Notes under the pieces: model-generated | Told to the model about the DNA's origin: nothing | Databases searched by the model: none | What the model saw: only the letters and a program-made list of their open reading frames with translations | Shown: positions 6,647-12,662 of the stretch, one piece after another | Position numbering within the stretch: the first letter of the stretch is position 1 | Layout of the letters: every line of letters starts with the position of its first letter | Made by a program: the position numbers and the translations under genes | Assembly: GCA_023427545.1 (NCBI GenBank) | Contig: JAEZBF010000273.1 | Span: forward strand, 1-12,662 | Source: Pseudomonadota bacterium | GTDB taxonomy: Bacteria > Pseudomonadota > Alphaproteobacteria > Rhizobiales > Devosiaceae | DNA length: 12,662 bases | Direction of reading: 5' to 3'

Positions 6647-7456
6647 TTGCCCTTCCCCGAAATCGATCCGATTGCCATCCAGATCGGCCCTCTCGCCATC
6701 CGCTGGTACGCGCTTGCCTATCTCGGCGGCGTGCTTCTCGGCGCGCTCTATGGCGCCGCGCTGCTGCGGCGGAAATCGCTTTGGGCGAACAACTCGCCGC
6801 CGTTTGCCGCGCCGGAAATCTTCGACTTCGCCTTCTGGGCGGTCATCGGCATCGTGATCGGCGGCCGGCTGGGGTACGTGCTGTTCTACAACCTGCCCTA
6901 CTTCCTCGAGCATCCGCTAGAGGTCATCGCACTCTGGGACGGCGGCATGTCGTTCCATGGCGGGCTGGTCGGAATCATGGTGGCGATCGCGCTCTTCACC
7001 TGGGGCAAGGGTGGCAATGTGCTCTCGGCGCTGGACCTGCTCGGCGCGATCGGGACAATCGGCCTGTTCCTCGGGCGCCTCGCGAACTTCATCAATGGCG
7101 AGCTGTTCGGCGCCGAGACCACCCTGCCCTGGGGCGTGGTCTTCCCGCTGGGCGGCGATGTCCCGAGGCACCCCAGCCAGCTTTACGAGGCAGCGCTCGA
7201 AGGCGTGCTGCTGTTCCTCGTCATCCGTTACGTCACGCACGTGCGATTCGGGCTGCGGCGGCCGGGCCTGGTGGCCGGCATCTTCGGGATTGGCTACGCC
7301 CTGTCGCGCATCCTCGTCGAGTTCGTGCGCTTGCCCGATCCCCAGCTGGGCTACCTCTGGGGCGGATGGCTCACCATGGGCCAGGTGCTGAGCCTGCCGA
7401 TCCTTGTTGCGGGCATAGGCCTGGTGATGTTCGCAATGAGGAAGAAGCGTGGCTGA
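6647..7456 (+). CDS. lgt: Prolipoprotein diacylglyceryl transferase
   Basis: Inner-membrane enzyme that transfers diacylglycerol from phosphatidylglycerol to the lipobox cysteine of prolipoproteins, the first step of lipoprotein maturation. Of 269 residues, several hydrophobic segments are clear (about 20-40, 58-82, 104-120, 126-148, 184-196, 207-227, 244-263). Key residues are present: SFHGG with His104, the signature GRLANFINGELFG (143-155) with its Arg, Asn and Glu, and YALSRILVEFVR (217-228), matching Y-x3-R-x3-E-x2-R of E. coli Lgt. The start is TTG at 6647, preceded by GGAG at a 5-base gap; this gives MPFPEIDPIAIQIGPLAIRWY, as in homologues. An earlier TTG at 6590 would add 19 unrelated residues. 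The gene is first in a tight unit with the methyltransferase and pgeF. The C-terminus ends in a positive MRKKRG tail. Confidence 0.95.
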   Translation: MPFPEIDPIAIQIGPLAIRWYALAYLGGVLLGALYGAALLRRKSLWANNSPPFAAPEIFDFAFWAVIGIVIGGRLGYVLFYNLPYFLEHPLEVIALWDGGMSFHGGLVGIMVAIALFTWGKGGNVLSALDLLGAIGTIGLFLGRLANFINGELFGAETTLPWGVVFPLGGDVPRHPSQLYEAALEGVLLFLVIRYVTHVRFGLRRPGLVAGIFGIGYALSRILVEFVRLPDPQLGYLWGGWLTMGQVLSLPILVAGIGLVMFAMRKKRG

Positions 7457-8525
7457 GCACGATCTTTCCGCGCTGATCGACATGCAGATCGCCCAGCACG
7501 GCCCCATGTCGATCGCGACGTACATGGGGCTTTGCCTGTCCCATCCTCGGCGCGGGTACTACGCTGGTGGAGAGCGGATCGGTGCCGCCGGCGATTTCGT
7601 CACCGCGCCCGAGATCAGCCAGATGTTCGGCGAGCTGATCGGTTTTTTCGTCGTCAACCTCTGGCAGCAGATGAAGGAGCCGCCGGCCTTCACCCTGCTC
7701 GAGCTCGGCCCCGGCCGCGGAACACTGATGGCTGACGCACTCCGCGCCGCGACCCGGGCCGAGGGATTCGGTGATGCCATGCACCTGCAACTGTTCGAGA
7801 GCAACGAGGACCTTCGCGCACAGCAGGCGATCCGGCTCAGCCAATTCCACCCCTACTGGCAGGATGAGATCGATGCGGTGGGCGAAGAGCCGTTCTTCGT
7901 CATTGCTAATGAGTTCTTCGATGCCCTGCCGGTCCGCCAGTTCGTGAAAGCCGCCGATGGCTGGCACGAGCGTCAGATCGGCCTGCGTGACGGCCGGCGC
8001 GCCTGGGGGCTGGCACCAGCAGCGGTGCCCGAGGACGGACTACCTCGGGCGGTGCGGAACGCTGAGATCGGCTCTGTCTATGAAGCCGGCCTTGCCAGGG
8101 AAGCCGCACTCGCGCGACTCGCGCCGATCATCGCCCGGCAGGGCGGTGCCATCCTTGCCATCGACTACGGCTATGCGGAAACCCAAGTTGGCGAGACGCT
8201 GCAGGCGGTGCGCGGACATTCTTACGCCGACCCGCTCGAAACCCCAGGCGACACCGACCTGTCGGCGCACGTCGATTTCGGAGCCTTAACCAAGGTCGCC
8301 GGTGCGGCGGGACTGACGGTCGCCCCACTGGCGACACAGGGCGAGTTCCTGTTGCGATTGGGGATCGCCGAACGCGCTGCGGTCCTTGCTCAGGCCAACC
8401 CAAGGGAGAAGGACATGATCGCGACCGCACTTCGCCGCCTCTGCGCGCCCGAAGAGATGGGCACGCTGTTCAAGGCGTTCTGCGCCCACAGTTCGGACAT
8501 GACACCGCCGGGATTTGCGTCATGA
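7449..8525 (+). CDS. MidA/NDUFAF7-family SAM-dependent methyltransferase (DUF185)
   Basis: A 358-residue class I methyltransferase. The eukaryotic homologue NDUFAF7 dimethylates an arginine of complex I subunit NDUFS2; a similar role in complex I assembly is the best guess for bacteria. Visible motifs are SHPRRGYYAG (31-40), GDFVTAPEISQMFGELIG (48-65), the SAM-binding motif I LLELGPGRGTLM (83-94) and FFVIANEFFDALPVRQF (149-165), all diagnostic of the family. The start is GTG at 7449, with AGGAAGAA upstream; it overlaps the lgt stop by 8 bases. The stop overlaps the next gene by 4 (ATGA). The lgt-midA-pgeF order is conserved in Rhizobiales, so all three are probably one transcript. Confidence 0.93.
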   Translation: MAEHDLSALIDMQIAQHGPMSIATYMGLCLSHPRRGYYAGGERIGAAGDFVTAPEISQMFGELIGFFVVNLWQQMKEPPAFTLLELGPGRGTLMADALRAATRAEGFGDAMHLQLFESNEDLRAQQAIRLSQFHPYWQDEIDAVGEEPFFVIANEFFDALPVRQFVKAADGWHERQIGLRDGRRAWGLAPAAVPEDGLPRAVRNAEIGSVYEAGLAREAALARLAPIIARQGGAILAIDYGYAETQVGETLQAVRGHSYADPLETPGDTDLSAHVDFGALTKVAGAAGLTVAPLATQGEFLLRLGIAERAAVLAQANPREKDMIATALRRLCAPEEMGTLFKAFCAHSSDMTPPGFAS

Positions 8526-9286
8526 CCATGCCGTTCGTGGTCAGTAAGGCACTCGCAGGCGTCCGGCATGGCTTCTTCGGCCGTCAGGGCGGCCGCTCGA
8601 CGGGTGTCTTTGCCACCAACAACATGTCCATTGCCGCCGGCGATGACGCGGCGATTGTGCAGGCCAATCGCATGGATGCATGCCGGCAGCTCGGCCACTA
8701 CAGCCCGCAACTGGTGCTGCTCAAGCAGGTGCATTCGACCAAGGTCGTCGTGCTGACGACCCCGCCCGATCCGCGGGTGCTGATGGAGGGCGATGCGCTG
8801 GTCACGAACCGGCACGAGGTGGTGCTCGGAATCCTCACTGCGGACTGTGCGCCCGTGCTCCTCGCCGACCCCGAGGGAGGCGTTGTCGCTGCCGCGCACG
8901 CGGGATGGAAGGGCGCCGTCAGCGGCATCGTCGGCAAGACCGTTCAGGCGATGGTGGAACTCGGTGCCGACCGGGAGCGTATCCGCGCCGCCATCGGGCC
9001 GACGATCTCCGGCCACAACTACGAAGTGGGTCCCGATACGGCGGCGGAAATCATCGCGGAGAACCCGCAGGCGGCTGCGCACGTCTTCGTCCCCGAGGGC
9101 GGAGGTCGCGAGCACTTCGACATCCCCGCTCTGCTGCAGGAGCAGCTGTTCGAAGCCGGCGTAGGAACGGTCGCCGATGTCGGGCTTTGTACCTATGCTC
9201 TGCCTGAGGACTATTTCTCGCATCGCTATGCGACCCACCACGGGACGACGACAGGACGGCAGGTTGCGCTGATCGGCGTTGCCTAG
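8522..9286 (+). CDS. pgeF: Peptidoglycan editing factor PgeF (multicopper/laccase-domain family, YfiH)
   Basis: A 254-residue protein of the YfiH/DUF152 family. In E. coli PgeF removes wrongly incorporated L-Ser in place of L-Ala from cell-wall precursors; the family was earlier called polyphenol oxidase or laccase. The zinc/copper-site residues are in place: LLKQVHS (His71), LTADCAPVLLAD (Cys109) and AAHAGWKG (His126). RHGFFGRQGGRSTG (15-28), AAIGPTIS..NYEVG (157-170) and YFSHR near the C-terminus are further family marks; the last replaces the FSYRR seen in many homologues. The ATG overlaps the methyltransferase stop (ATGA), so it is translationally coupled. It is the last gene of the lgt unit; no clear terminator follows. 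Confidence 0.94.
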   Translation: MTMPFVVSKALAGVRHGFFGRQGGRSTGVFATNNMSIAAGDDAAIVQANRMDACRQLGHYSPQLVLLKQVHSTKVVVLTTPPDPRVLMEGDALVTNRHEVVLGILTADCAPVLLADPEGGVVAAAHAGWKGAVSGIVGKTVQAMVELGADRERIRAAIGPTISGHNYEVGPDTAAEIIAENPQAAAHVFVPEGGGREHFDIPALLQEQLFEAGVGTVADVGLCTYALPEDYFSHRYATHHGTTTGRQVALIGVA

Positions 9287-9344
9287 GCACAAGTCTGCGC
9301 AACTCTTCGTTCCGTCATCCCATTTGTCACGTTGCGTGTCGGGA

Positions 9345-9367
9345 GGGCGCACGATAACAGTGCGCCC
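9345..9367 (+). promoter_or_regulatory. Perfect hairpin in the prs leader
   Basis: GGGCGCAC (9345-9352) and GTGCGCCC (9360-9367) are perfect 8-base arms around GATAACA. The right arm lies 27 bases before the prs ATG. No T-run follows, so it is not a classic terminator for pgeF. A second pairing, CGAG (9369-9372) with CTCG (9381-9384), reinforced by CCC (9365-9367) with GGG (9385-9388), would cover the prs ribosome site and compete with the first hairpin. It may be an operator, an RNA switch or a processing site; I cannot tell which. Confidence 0.45.
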
Positions 9368-9394
9368 GCGAGCGAGACGCCTCGGGGGCGATGG

Positions 9395-10327
9395 ATGAAA
9401 CTGGTCACCGGCAATTCCAATCGCGGGCTGGCCGAAGCGGTCGCCGGCTATCTCGAACTGCCGCTCACGGACTGCACGGTGAGGCGCTTCGCCGACAAGG
9501 AAGTGTTCGTCGAAATCCATGAGAACGTCCGCGGCGAGGACGTGTTCGTGCTGCAGTCGACGTCCTTCCCGGCCAATGACAACCTGATGGAACTGCTGAT
9601 CCTGACAGATGCGCTGCGGCGCTCGTCGGCTCGGCGCATTACAGCAGTGATCCCCTACTTCGGCTATGCCCGGCAAGACCGGCGCGCCACCGGACGCACG
9701 CCGATTTCGGCCAAGCTGGTCGCCAACCTCATTACGGAAGCGGGAGTCAACCGCGTTATCACGCTCGATCTGCACGCGGCGCAGATCCAGGGTTTCTTCG
9801 ATATCCCAACCGACAACCTCTACGGGGCGCCGGTGATGACGCGCGATATCCAGCAGCATTACGACACCGGCAATACGATCATCGTTTCACCCGACGTTGG
9901 GGGTGTCGCGCGCGCCCGCGCCATCGCGCAGCGGATCGGCGCCGACCTCGCCATCGTCGACAAGCGCCGTCCCAGGGCGGGCGTGTCGGAGGTGATGAAC
10001 ATCATCGGCGATGTCGCCGGCCACGATTGCATTCTCATCGACGACATCGTTGATTCCGGCGGCACCCTGGTGAACGCCGCCGAAGCCCTGCTCAAGGCGG
10101 GGGCCAAGGGTGTCTCGGCCTATGTCACTCACGGCGTCCTCTCCGAGACGGCCCCGGACCGGATCGGTGCCAGCAAGCTCAAGGAACTGGTGGTCACTGA
10201 CTCGATCGAGGCCCGCCCCGAGGTGGCCGCGGTGGACAAGATCCGCCGGATCACCATCGCACCGCTGATCGGTGAGGCGATCGCCCGGACCGCCAGCGAG
10301 CAGAGCGTTTCCAGCCTGTTCGACTGA
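9395..10327 (+). CDS. prs: Ribose-phosphate pyrophosphokinase (PRPP synthetase)
   Basis: Makes PRPP from ribose 5-phosphate and ATP for nucleotide, histidine, tryptophan and NAD synthesis; cytosolic, normally hexameric. At 310 residues it matches class I enzymes (about 315). Motifs are RFADKEVFVEIHENVRGEDVF (31-51), PYFGYARQDRR (87-97) with ATP-contact residues, the metal-binding DLHAAQIQGFFDIP (125-138), the flexible-loop VDKRRP (188-193), and the PRPP loop IDDIVDSGGTL (215-225). ATG 9395 is chosen because MKLVTGNSNRGLAEAVAGYL is the family start and GGGGGCG precedes it; an ATG at 9391 is out of frame, and the open frame back to 9332 is leader. It is separated from pgeF by 108 bases with a strong hairpin, so it may have its own promoter, though none is clear. 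Confidence 0.97.
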   Translation: MKLVTGNSNRGLAEAVAGYLELPLTDCTVRRFADKEVFVEIHENVRGEDVFVLQSTSFPANDNLMELLILTDALRRSSARRITAVIPYFGYARQDRRATGRTPISAKLVANLITEAGVNRVITLDLHAAQIQGFFDIPTDNLYGAPVMTRDIQQHYDTGNTIIVSPDVGGVARARAIAQRIGADLAIVDKRRPRAGVSEVMNIIGDVAGHDCILIDDIVDSGGTLVNAAEALLKAGAKGVSAYVTHGVLSETAPDRIGASKLKELVVTDSIEARPEVAAVDKIRRITIAPLIGEAIARTASEQSVSSLFD

Positions 10328-10331
10328 TACT

Positions 10332-10361
10332 CGGGTTCACCCGGCTGGCGGCTTTTCCCTT
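10332..10361 (+). terminator. Weak candidate terminator after prs
   Basis: CGGGT-TC-ACCCG (10332-10343) can form a short stem just after the prs stop, and a pyrimidine-rich TTTTCCCTTT stretch follows at about 10353-10362. The stem is short and the T-rich run starts about 10 bases after it, so support is weak. Confidence 0.25.
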
Positions 10362-10366
10362 TCGGT

Positions 10367-10397
10367 TGTCGAAATCGGCGAACCTCGCACGACATTG
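10367..10397 (+). promoter_or_regulatory. ECF42-type promoter upstream of the first YCII gene
   Basis: TGTCGA (10367-10372), a 17-base spacer, then CGACATTG (10390-10397). The -10 starts 48 bases before the ATG. The same layout recurs before the two following YCII genes. As I recall, the ECF42 promoter described in Streptomyces venezuelae has TGTCGA at -35 and CG(A/T)C at -10, and this copy matches both exactly. The ECF42-type sigma gene lies in the same cluster. Confidence 0.7.
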
Positions 10398-10437
10398 CTG
10401 CGGGCGCTATCGTGCCCCCACCGCGAGAGAAAACACC

Positions 10438-10854
10438 ATGCAATACATGATGCTGCTTTTTGCCGACGAGAAGGCAGGTGACACCTTCAGCACCGAAGAC
10501 ATGAACCGCGCCATGGCCATCATGGGGGCGTACAACGAAACGCTCCGGAAGGCCGGCGCGTTCGTGATGACCGCGCCTCTCATGCGCTCCTACGACGCCA
10601 AGACCGTCCGCGCGGAAGGCGGCAAGATGGAGTTGTCATCGTTCACCAACGAGGGCGGCGAGATGCAGGTGCACGACGGCCCCTACGCCGACACCCGCGA
10701 GCAACTCGGTGGCTTCTACATCATCGAAGCGGGCAGCATGGACGAGGCCGTGCAATGGGCATCGAGGTGTCCGGCTGCGCAATGGGGCTCCATCGAGGTG
10801 CGCGAGATCTTCAAGGATTTTGCGGATTTCGGCAGTCTGCGGGGCCCCGCGTAG
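10438..10854 (+). CDS. YCII/DGPF-domain protein, first of three tandem copies
   Basis: A 138-residue small cytosolic protein of the YCII-related (YciI-like, DGPF) family, whose biochemical role is not established. It begins MQYMMLLFADEKAGD, has the helix NRAMAIMGAYNETLRKAGAFV (23-43), the family core HDGPYADTREQLGGFYIIEAGSMDEAVQWASRCP (79-112) and the closing GSIEVREIF strand. It is about 20 residues longer than the next two copies, with a longer middle loop and a C-terminal tail. ATG 10438 follows GAGAGAAAACACC. It has its own ECF42-like promoter. Genes of this family next to ECF42-type sigma factors are a known association, so it is probably a target of the sigma factor at 11818. An enzyme-like ferredoxin-fold role is possible but unproven. 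Confidence 0.9.
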   Translation: MQYMMLLFADEKAGDTFSTEDMNRAMAIMGAYNETLRKAGAFVMTAPLMRSYDAKTVRAEGGKMELSSFTNEGGEMQVHDGPYADTREQLGGFYIIEAGSMDEAVQWASRCPAAQWGSIEVREIFKDFADFGSLRGPA

Positions 10855-10900
10855 GATCGTCCGTGTATCCCTCATACCGGCGAAAAAATCCTGCACGTTT

Positions 10901-10931
10901 TGTAGAAGCCGCATCTGCCTTGGCGTCATTG
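10901..10931 (+). promoter_or_regulatory. ECF42-type promoter upstream of the second YCII gene
   Basis: TGTAGA (10901-10906; one mismatch to TGTCGA), exactly 17 bases, then CGTCATTG (10924-10931), with the -10 starting 56 bases before the ATG. Spacing and the CG(A/T)CATTG block match the other two copies. Confidence 0.62.
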
Positions 10932-10979
10932 TGGCAGCGCAGGCATGGTGCCAGGGCGCAGCGACAGTGGAGAGAGACG

Positions 10980-11333
10980 ATGCAGTACATGCTGCTGATC
11001 ATGGGCAAGGAAGGCGGAATGGCGCCGGCGCCCGTCGGCGATACCAACATGAGCCCCGAGTACCACGCCTTCAACCAGGCGCTGGTGAAGGCCGGGGTGA
11101 TGCGCGGCGGCGAGCGGCTGCGCCCGACGGCGGCGGCGCGCCGGGTGCGGGTGCGCGACGGCAAGGCTATCGTGCTGGCGGGCCCCTATGCCGATACCGA
11201 GGAACAGCTCGGCGGCTACTACATCATCGACGCCGCCAGCGACGAGGAGGCGCTCGCGTGGGCGCAGCAATGTCCTGCCGCAAAGACCGGAACGATAGAA
11301 GTGCGCCCGGTCTGGCCGACGCGGCCGCTGTGA
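10980..11333 (+). CDS. YCII/DGPF-domain protein, second copy
   Basis: A 117-residue YCII-family protein. It starts MQYMLLIMGKEGG, has EYHAFNQALVKAGVMRGGERLRPTAAARRVRVRDGKAIVLAGPYADTEEQLGGYYIIDAASDEEALAWAQQCPAAKTGTIEVRPVW. The usual DGP of the DGPF motif reads AGP here (residues 67-69), losing the conserved Asp that both neighbours keep; if that Asp matters for activity, this copy may have a different role or depend on a partner. The start follows GGAGAGAGACG. The frame is open upstream to about 10755, but that stretch overlaps the first YCII gene and is not coding. It has its own ECF42-like promoter and is separated from the third copy by a strong hairpin. Confidence 0.9.
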   Translation: MQYMLLIMGKEGGMAPAPVGDTNMSPEYHAFNQALVKAGVMRGGERLRPTAAARRVRVRDGKAIVLAGPYADTEEQLGGYYIIDAASDEEALAWAQQCPAAKTGTIEVRPVWPTRPL

Positions 11334-11341
11334 TTGGACCG

Positions 11342-11384
11342 ATTTCGGCTCGCTCTGCGGATTTCTGCCGGAGCGAGTCGAAAT
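11342..11384 (+). repeat. Strong hairpin between the second and third YCII genes, covering the third promoter's -35
   Basis: ATTTCGGCTCGCTC (11342-11355) pairs with GAGCGAGTCGAAAT (11371-11384) over 14 positions with a single G-U, and CGG/CCG pairs further inside. It starts 9 bases after the second YCII stop. No T-run follows, so intrinsic termination is not assured, but such a stem could end or protect the upstream transcript. The right arm contains the AGTCGA -35 of the next promoter. Confidence 0.6.
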
Positions 11385-11406
11385 GGCCTTGGGCGAGCCG
11401 TCATTG
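11376..11406 (+). promoter_or_regulatory. ECF42-type promoter upstream of the third YCII gene and sigma factor
   Basis: AGTCGA (11376-11381; one mismatch to TGTCGA), a 17-base spacer, then CGTCATTG (11399-11406), with the -10 starting 50 bases before the ATG. It would also transcribe the downstream sigma gene, giving positive autoregulation. Its -35 lies in the right arm of the 11342-11384 hairpin. Confidence 0.62.
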
Positions 11407-11448
11407 TGACACCCGGGCAGGTGCCCGGCCACAACGGGAGACACCACG

Positions 11449-11799
11449 ATGCGCTACATGATGCTGATCCACCATGACGAAGCCGCTCTCGCCAAGGCGT
11501 CCCAGAAGGAGCTCTGGGCCGACTATGCCGCCTTCAACGAGGCGATGACCAAGGCCGGATTCCAGACGGGCGAGCGCCTGCAGCCGAGCTCGGCGGCGAC
11601 CACCGTTCGTGTCGGCGAGGACAAGGCGGACATCCTCGATGGCCCCTATGCCGACACCAAGGAGCAGTTCGCCGGCTACTTCTTCGTTGAAGCCGACGAT
11701 CTCGACGGCGCCATCGCCTGGGCGCGGCGCTGCCCCTCGAGCCGCTACGGCTCGATCGAGATCCGGCCACTGGTCGAAGCCACCGGCTGGAAAGGCTGA
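11449..11799 (+). CDS. YCII/DGPF-domain protein, third copy
   Basis: A 116-residue YCII-family protein: MRYMMLIHHDEAALAKASQ at the start, LWADYAAFNEAMTKAGFQTGERLQPSSAATTVRV (22-55), ILDGPYADTKEQFAGYFFVEADDLDGAIAWARRCPSS (62-98) and YGSIEIRPLVE. It keeps the DGP motif. The start follows CGGGAGACACCACG. It is closer in length and layout to the second copy than to the first. The TGA stop lies in the same reading frame as the sigma-factor body that follows, so the third YCII gene and the sigma region are separated only by this stop and a few Gly/Ala/Arg codons. It is probably co-transcribed with the sigma factor from the promoter at 11376. Confidence 0.9.
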   Translation: MRYMMLIHHDEAALAKASQKELWADYAAFNEAMTKAGFQTGERLQPSSAATTVRVGEDKADILDGPYADTKEQFAGYFFVEADDLDGAIAWARRCPSSRYGSIEIRPLVEATGWKG

Positions 11800-11817
11800 G
11801 GCCGGGCGGGGGCGGCC

Positions 11818-12662
11818 GATGACGAAGCACGCCGCGCCGCCGAGCGGGTTGCGCGGGAGAGCTACGGGCGCCTGGTGGCTTTCCTCGCGGCGCGGACGCG
11901 GGACGTCGCGGGGGCGGAGGATGCCCTCGCCGAAGCTTTCGCCGCTGCGCTCAGGATGTGGCCCCAGGATGGCGTTCCGCAGAACCCCGACGCCTGGCTC
12001 CTCACCGTTTCCCGCCGCCGGCAGACCGATGCCGCGCGCCGTCGAATGACCCAGGCGGCGGGAATGGAGCACCTGATGCGCATGGCCGAGGAGATCGAAG
12101 CTGCCGCCGCATCCCCCGACGAGATCCCCGACCGCCGCCTCGCCCTGATGTTCGCCTGCGCCCACCCTGCCATCGAACGCGGCATGCGCGCGCCGCTGAT
12201 CCTGCAGACCATCCTCGGGCTCACCGCCAAGGATATCGCTGCCGCCTTCCTCGTGCCCGCAGCCACGATGGGGCAGCGCCTGGTCCGAGCCAAGACGCGC
12301 ATCCAGTATGCGGCGATCCCCTTCCGCGTACCCGATCGTGAGGAACTGCCCGGGCGGCTCGATGCCGTGCTCGATGCGATCTACGCTGCCTATGGGAAGG
12401 GCTGGGGCGAGATCGGCGAGGAAGAAGGCACGACGCTCGCTGGAGAGGCGATCTGGCTCGGGCGCCTCCTTGTCTCGCTCCTGCCGGAGCAGCCCGAGGC
12501 GAAGGGCATGCTGTCCCTGATGCTGTGCACCGAGGCGCGGCGCGGGGCGCGCCGGGACGAAGGCGGCGGCTACGTGCCGCTCGATGACCAGGACACATCC
12601 CGATGGGACGGCGAGCTGATCGGCAGGGCCGAGAGGCTGCTTCACGAGGCCAACGCAGGAGG
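11818..12662 (+). CDS. ECF42-type RNA polymerase sigma factor with C-terminal DUF6596-like extension, start unresolved, runs off right edge
   Basis: About 281 codons are visible. Region sigma-2 (about 11848-12060) reads YGRLVAFLAARTRDVAGAEDALAEAFAAAL...NPDAWLLTVSRRRQTDAARRR. Region sigma-4 (12136-12303) has RLALMFACAHPAIERGMRAPLILQTILGLTAKDIAAAFLVPAATMGQRLVRAKTRI. The extension (about 12330 on) has LDAVLDAIYAAYGKGW, GEAIWLGRLLVSLLPEQPEAKGMLSLMLCTEARRGARRDEGG and DQDTSRWDGELIGRAERLL, typical of ECF42 proteins, which have such an extension rather than a classical anti-sigma partner. In this frame no ATG, GTG or TTG occurs between the YCII stop (11797-11799) and the first helix. An ATG at 11819 with GGGGGCGG before it is one frame off. 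A GTG at 11875 would cut into sigma-2. Restoring one base near 11823 would give MTEARRAAERVARESYGRL. So it is a frameshifted gene, a sequence error, or expressed unusually. Confidence 0.82.

Noticed and set aside
8390..9859. Long open frame (489 codons) on the minus strand opposite pgeF and prs
   Set aside because: It is fully antisense to two well-recognised genes, has an Arg/His/Asp-rich low-complexity look and no family motif; such shadows are common in GC-rich DNA.
11401..12645. Long open frame (414 codons) on the minus strand opposite the third YCII gene and the sigma factor
   Set aside because: Antisense shadow with no recognisable domain; the plus-strand proteins have clear families.

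Overview
The window is GC-rich, gene-dense DNA from an alphaproteobacterium, most likely a Hyphomicrobiales (Rhizobiales) member. The evidence is the order lgt-midA-pgeF-prs divergent from ubiK, the ybjN-proC pair, the ilvE/marR divergent pair, and a TTAA-N7-TTAAC site typical of CtrA control. A Devosia-like genus is possible, but that is a guess from gene order and base composition. No rRNA, tRNA, CRISPR array, insertion sequence or phage gene was seen. Most of the window is ordinary chromosome; the right end is the most interesting part.

Left part (1-3803): the N-terminal 197 codons of a branched-chain aminotransferase (ilvE, minus strand, running off the left edge) are divergent from a MarR-family regulator. 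An AT-rich palindrome lies between them. A lone sulfotransferase-like gene follows. It converges on a two-gene minus-strand unit encoding a cytosolic sulfite-oxidase-like molybdenum enzyme and a flavin/NAD(P)H reductase. The sulfotransferase and the reductase share one CTAG as their two stop codons.

Middle (3931-6514, minus strand): ubiK and a metallophosphoesterase form one unit. After a 281-base gap with a CtrA-type box comes a second unit, a YbjN-domain gene overlapping proC. The longest gap without a gene in the window is this one.

From 6647 to 9286 (plus strand): lgt, a MidA-family methyltransferase and pgeF are tightly overlapping and probably co-transcribed (envelope lipoprotein lipidation, complex I methylation, peptidoglycan quality control). 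prs (PRPP synthetase) follows behind its own leader, which carries a perfect hairpin.

Right part (10367-12662): three tandem, divergent YCII/DGPF-domain genes are followed by an ECF42-type sigma factor with its DUF6596-like C-terminal extension, which runs off the right edge. Each YCII gene has its own copy of the same 31-base promoter pattern, (T/A)GT(C/A)GAA-N16-CG(A/T)CATTG, 41-49 bases before the start codon. This matches what I recall of ECF42 promoters in Streptomyces, so the cluster looks like a compact sigma-factor regulon. The third promoter has its -35 element inside a strong hairpin. The sigma gene has no usable in-frame start codon: its only well-placed ATG is out of frame by one base, which suggests a frameshift (real or a sequence error) or an unusual expression mode.
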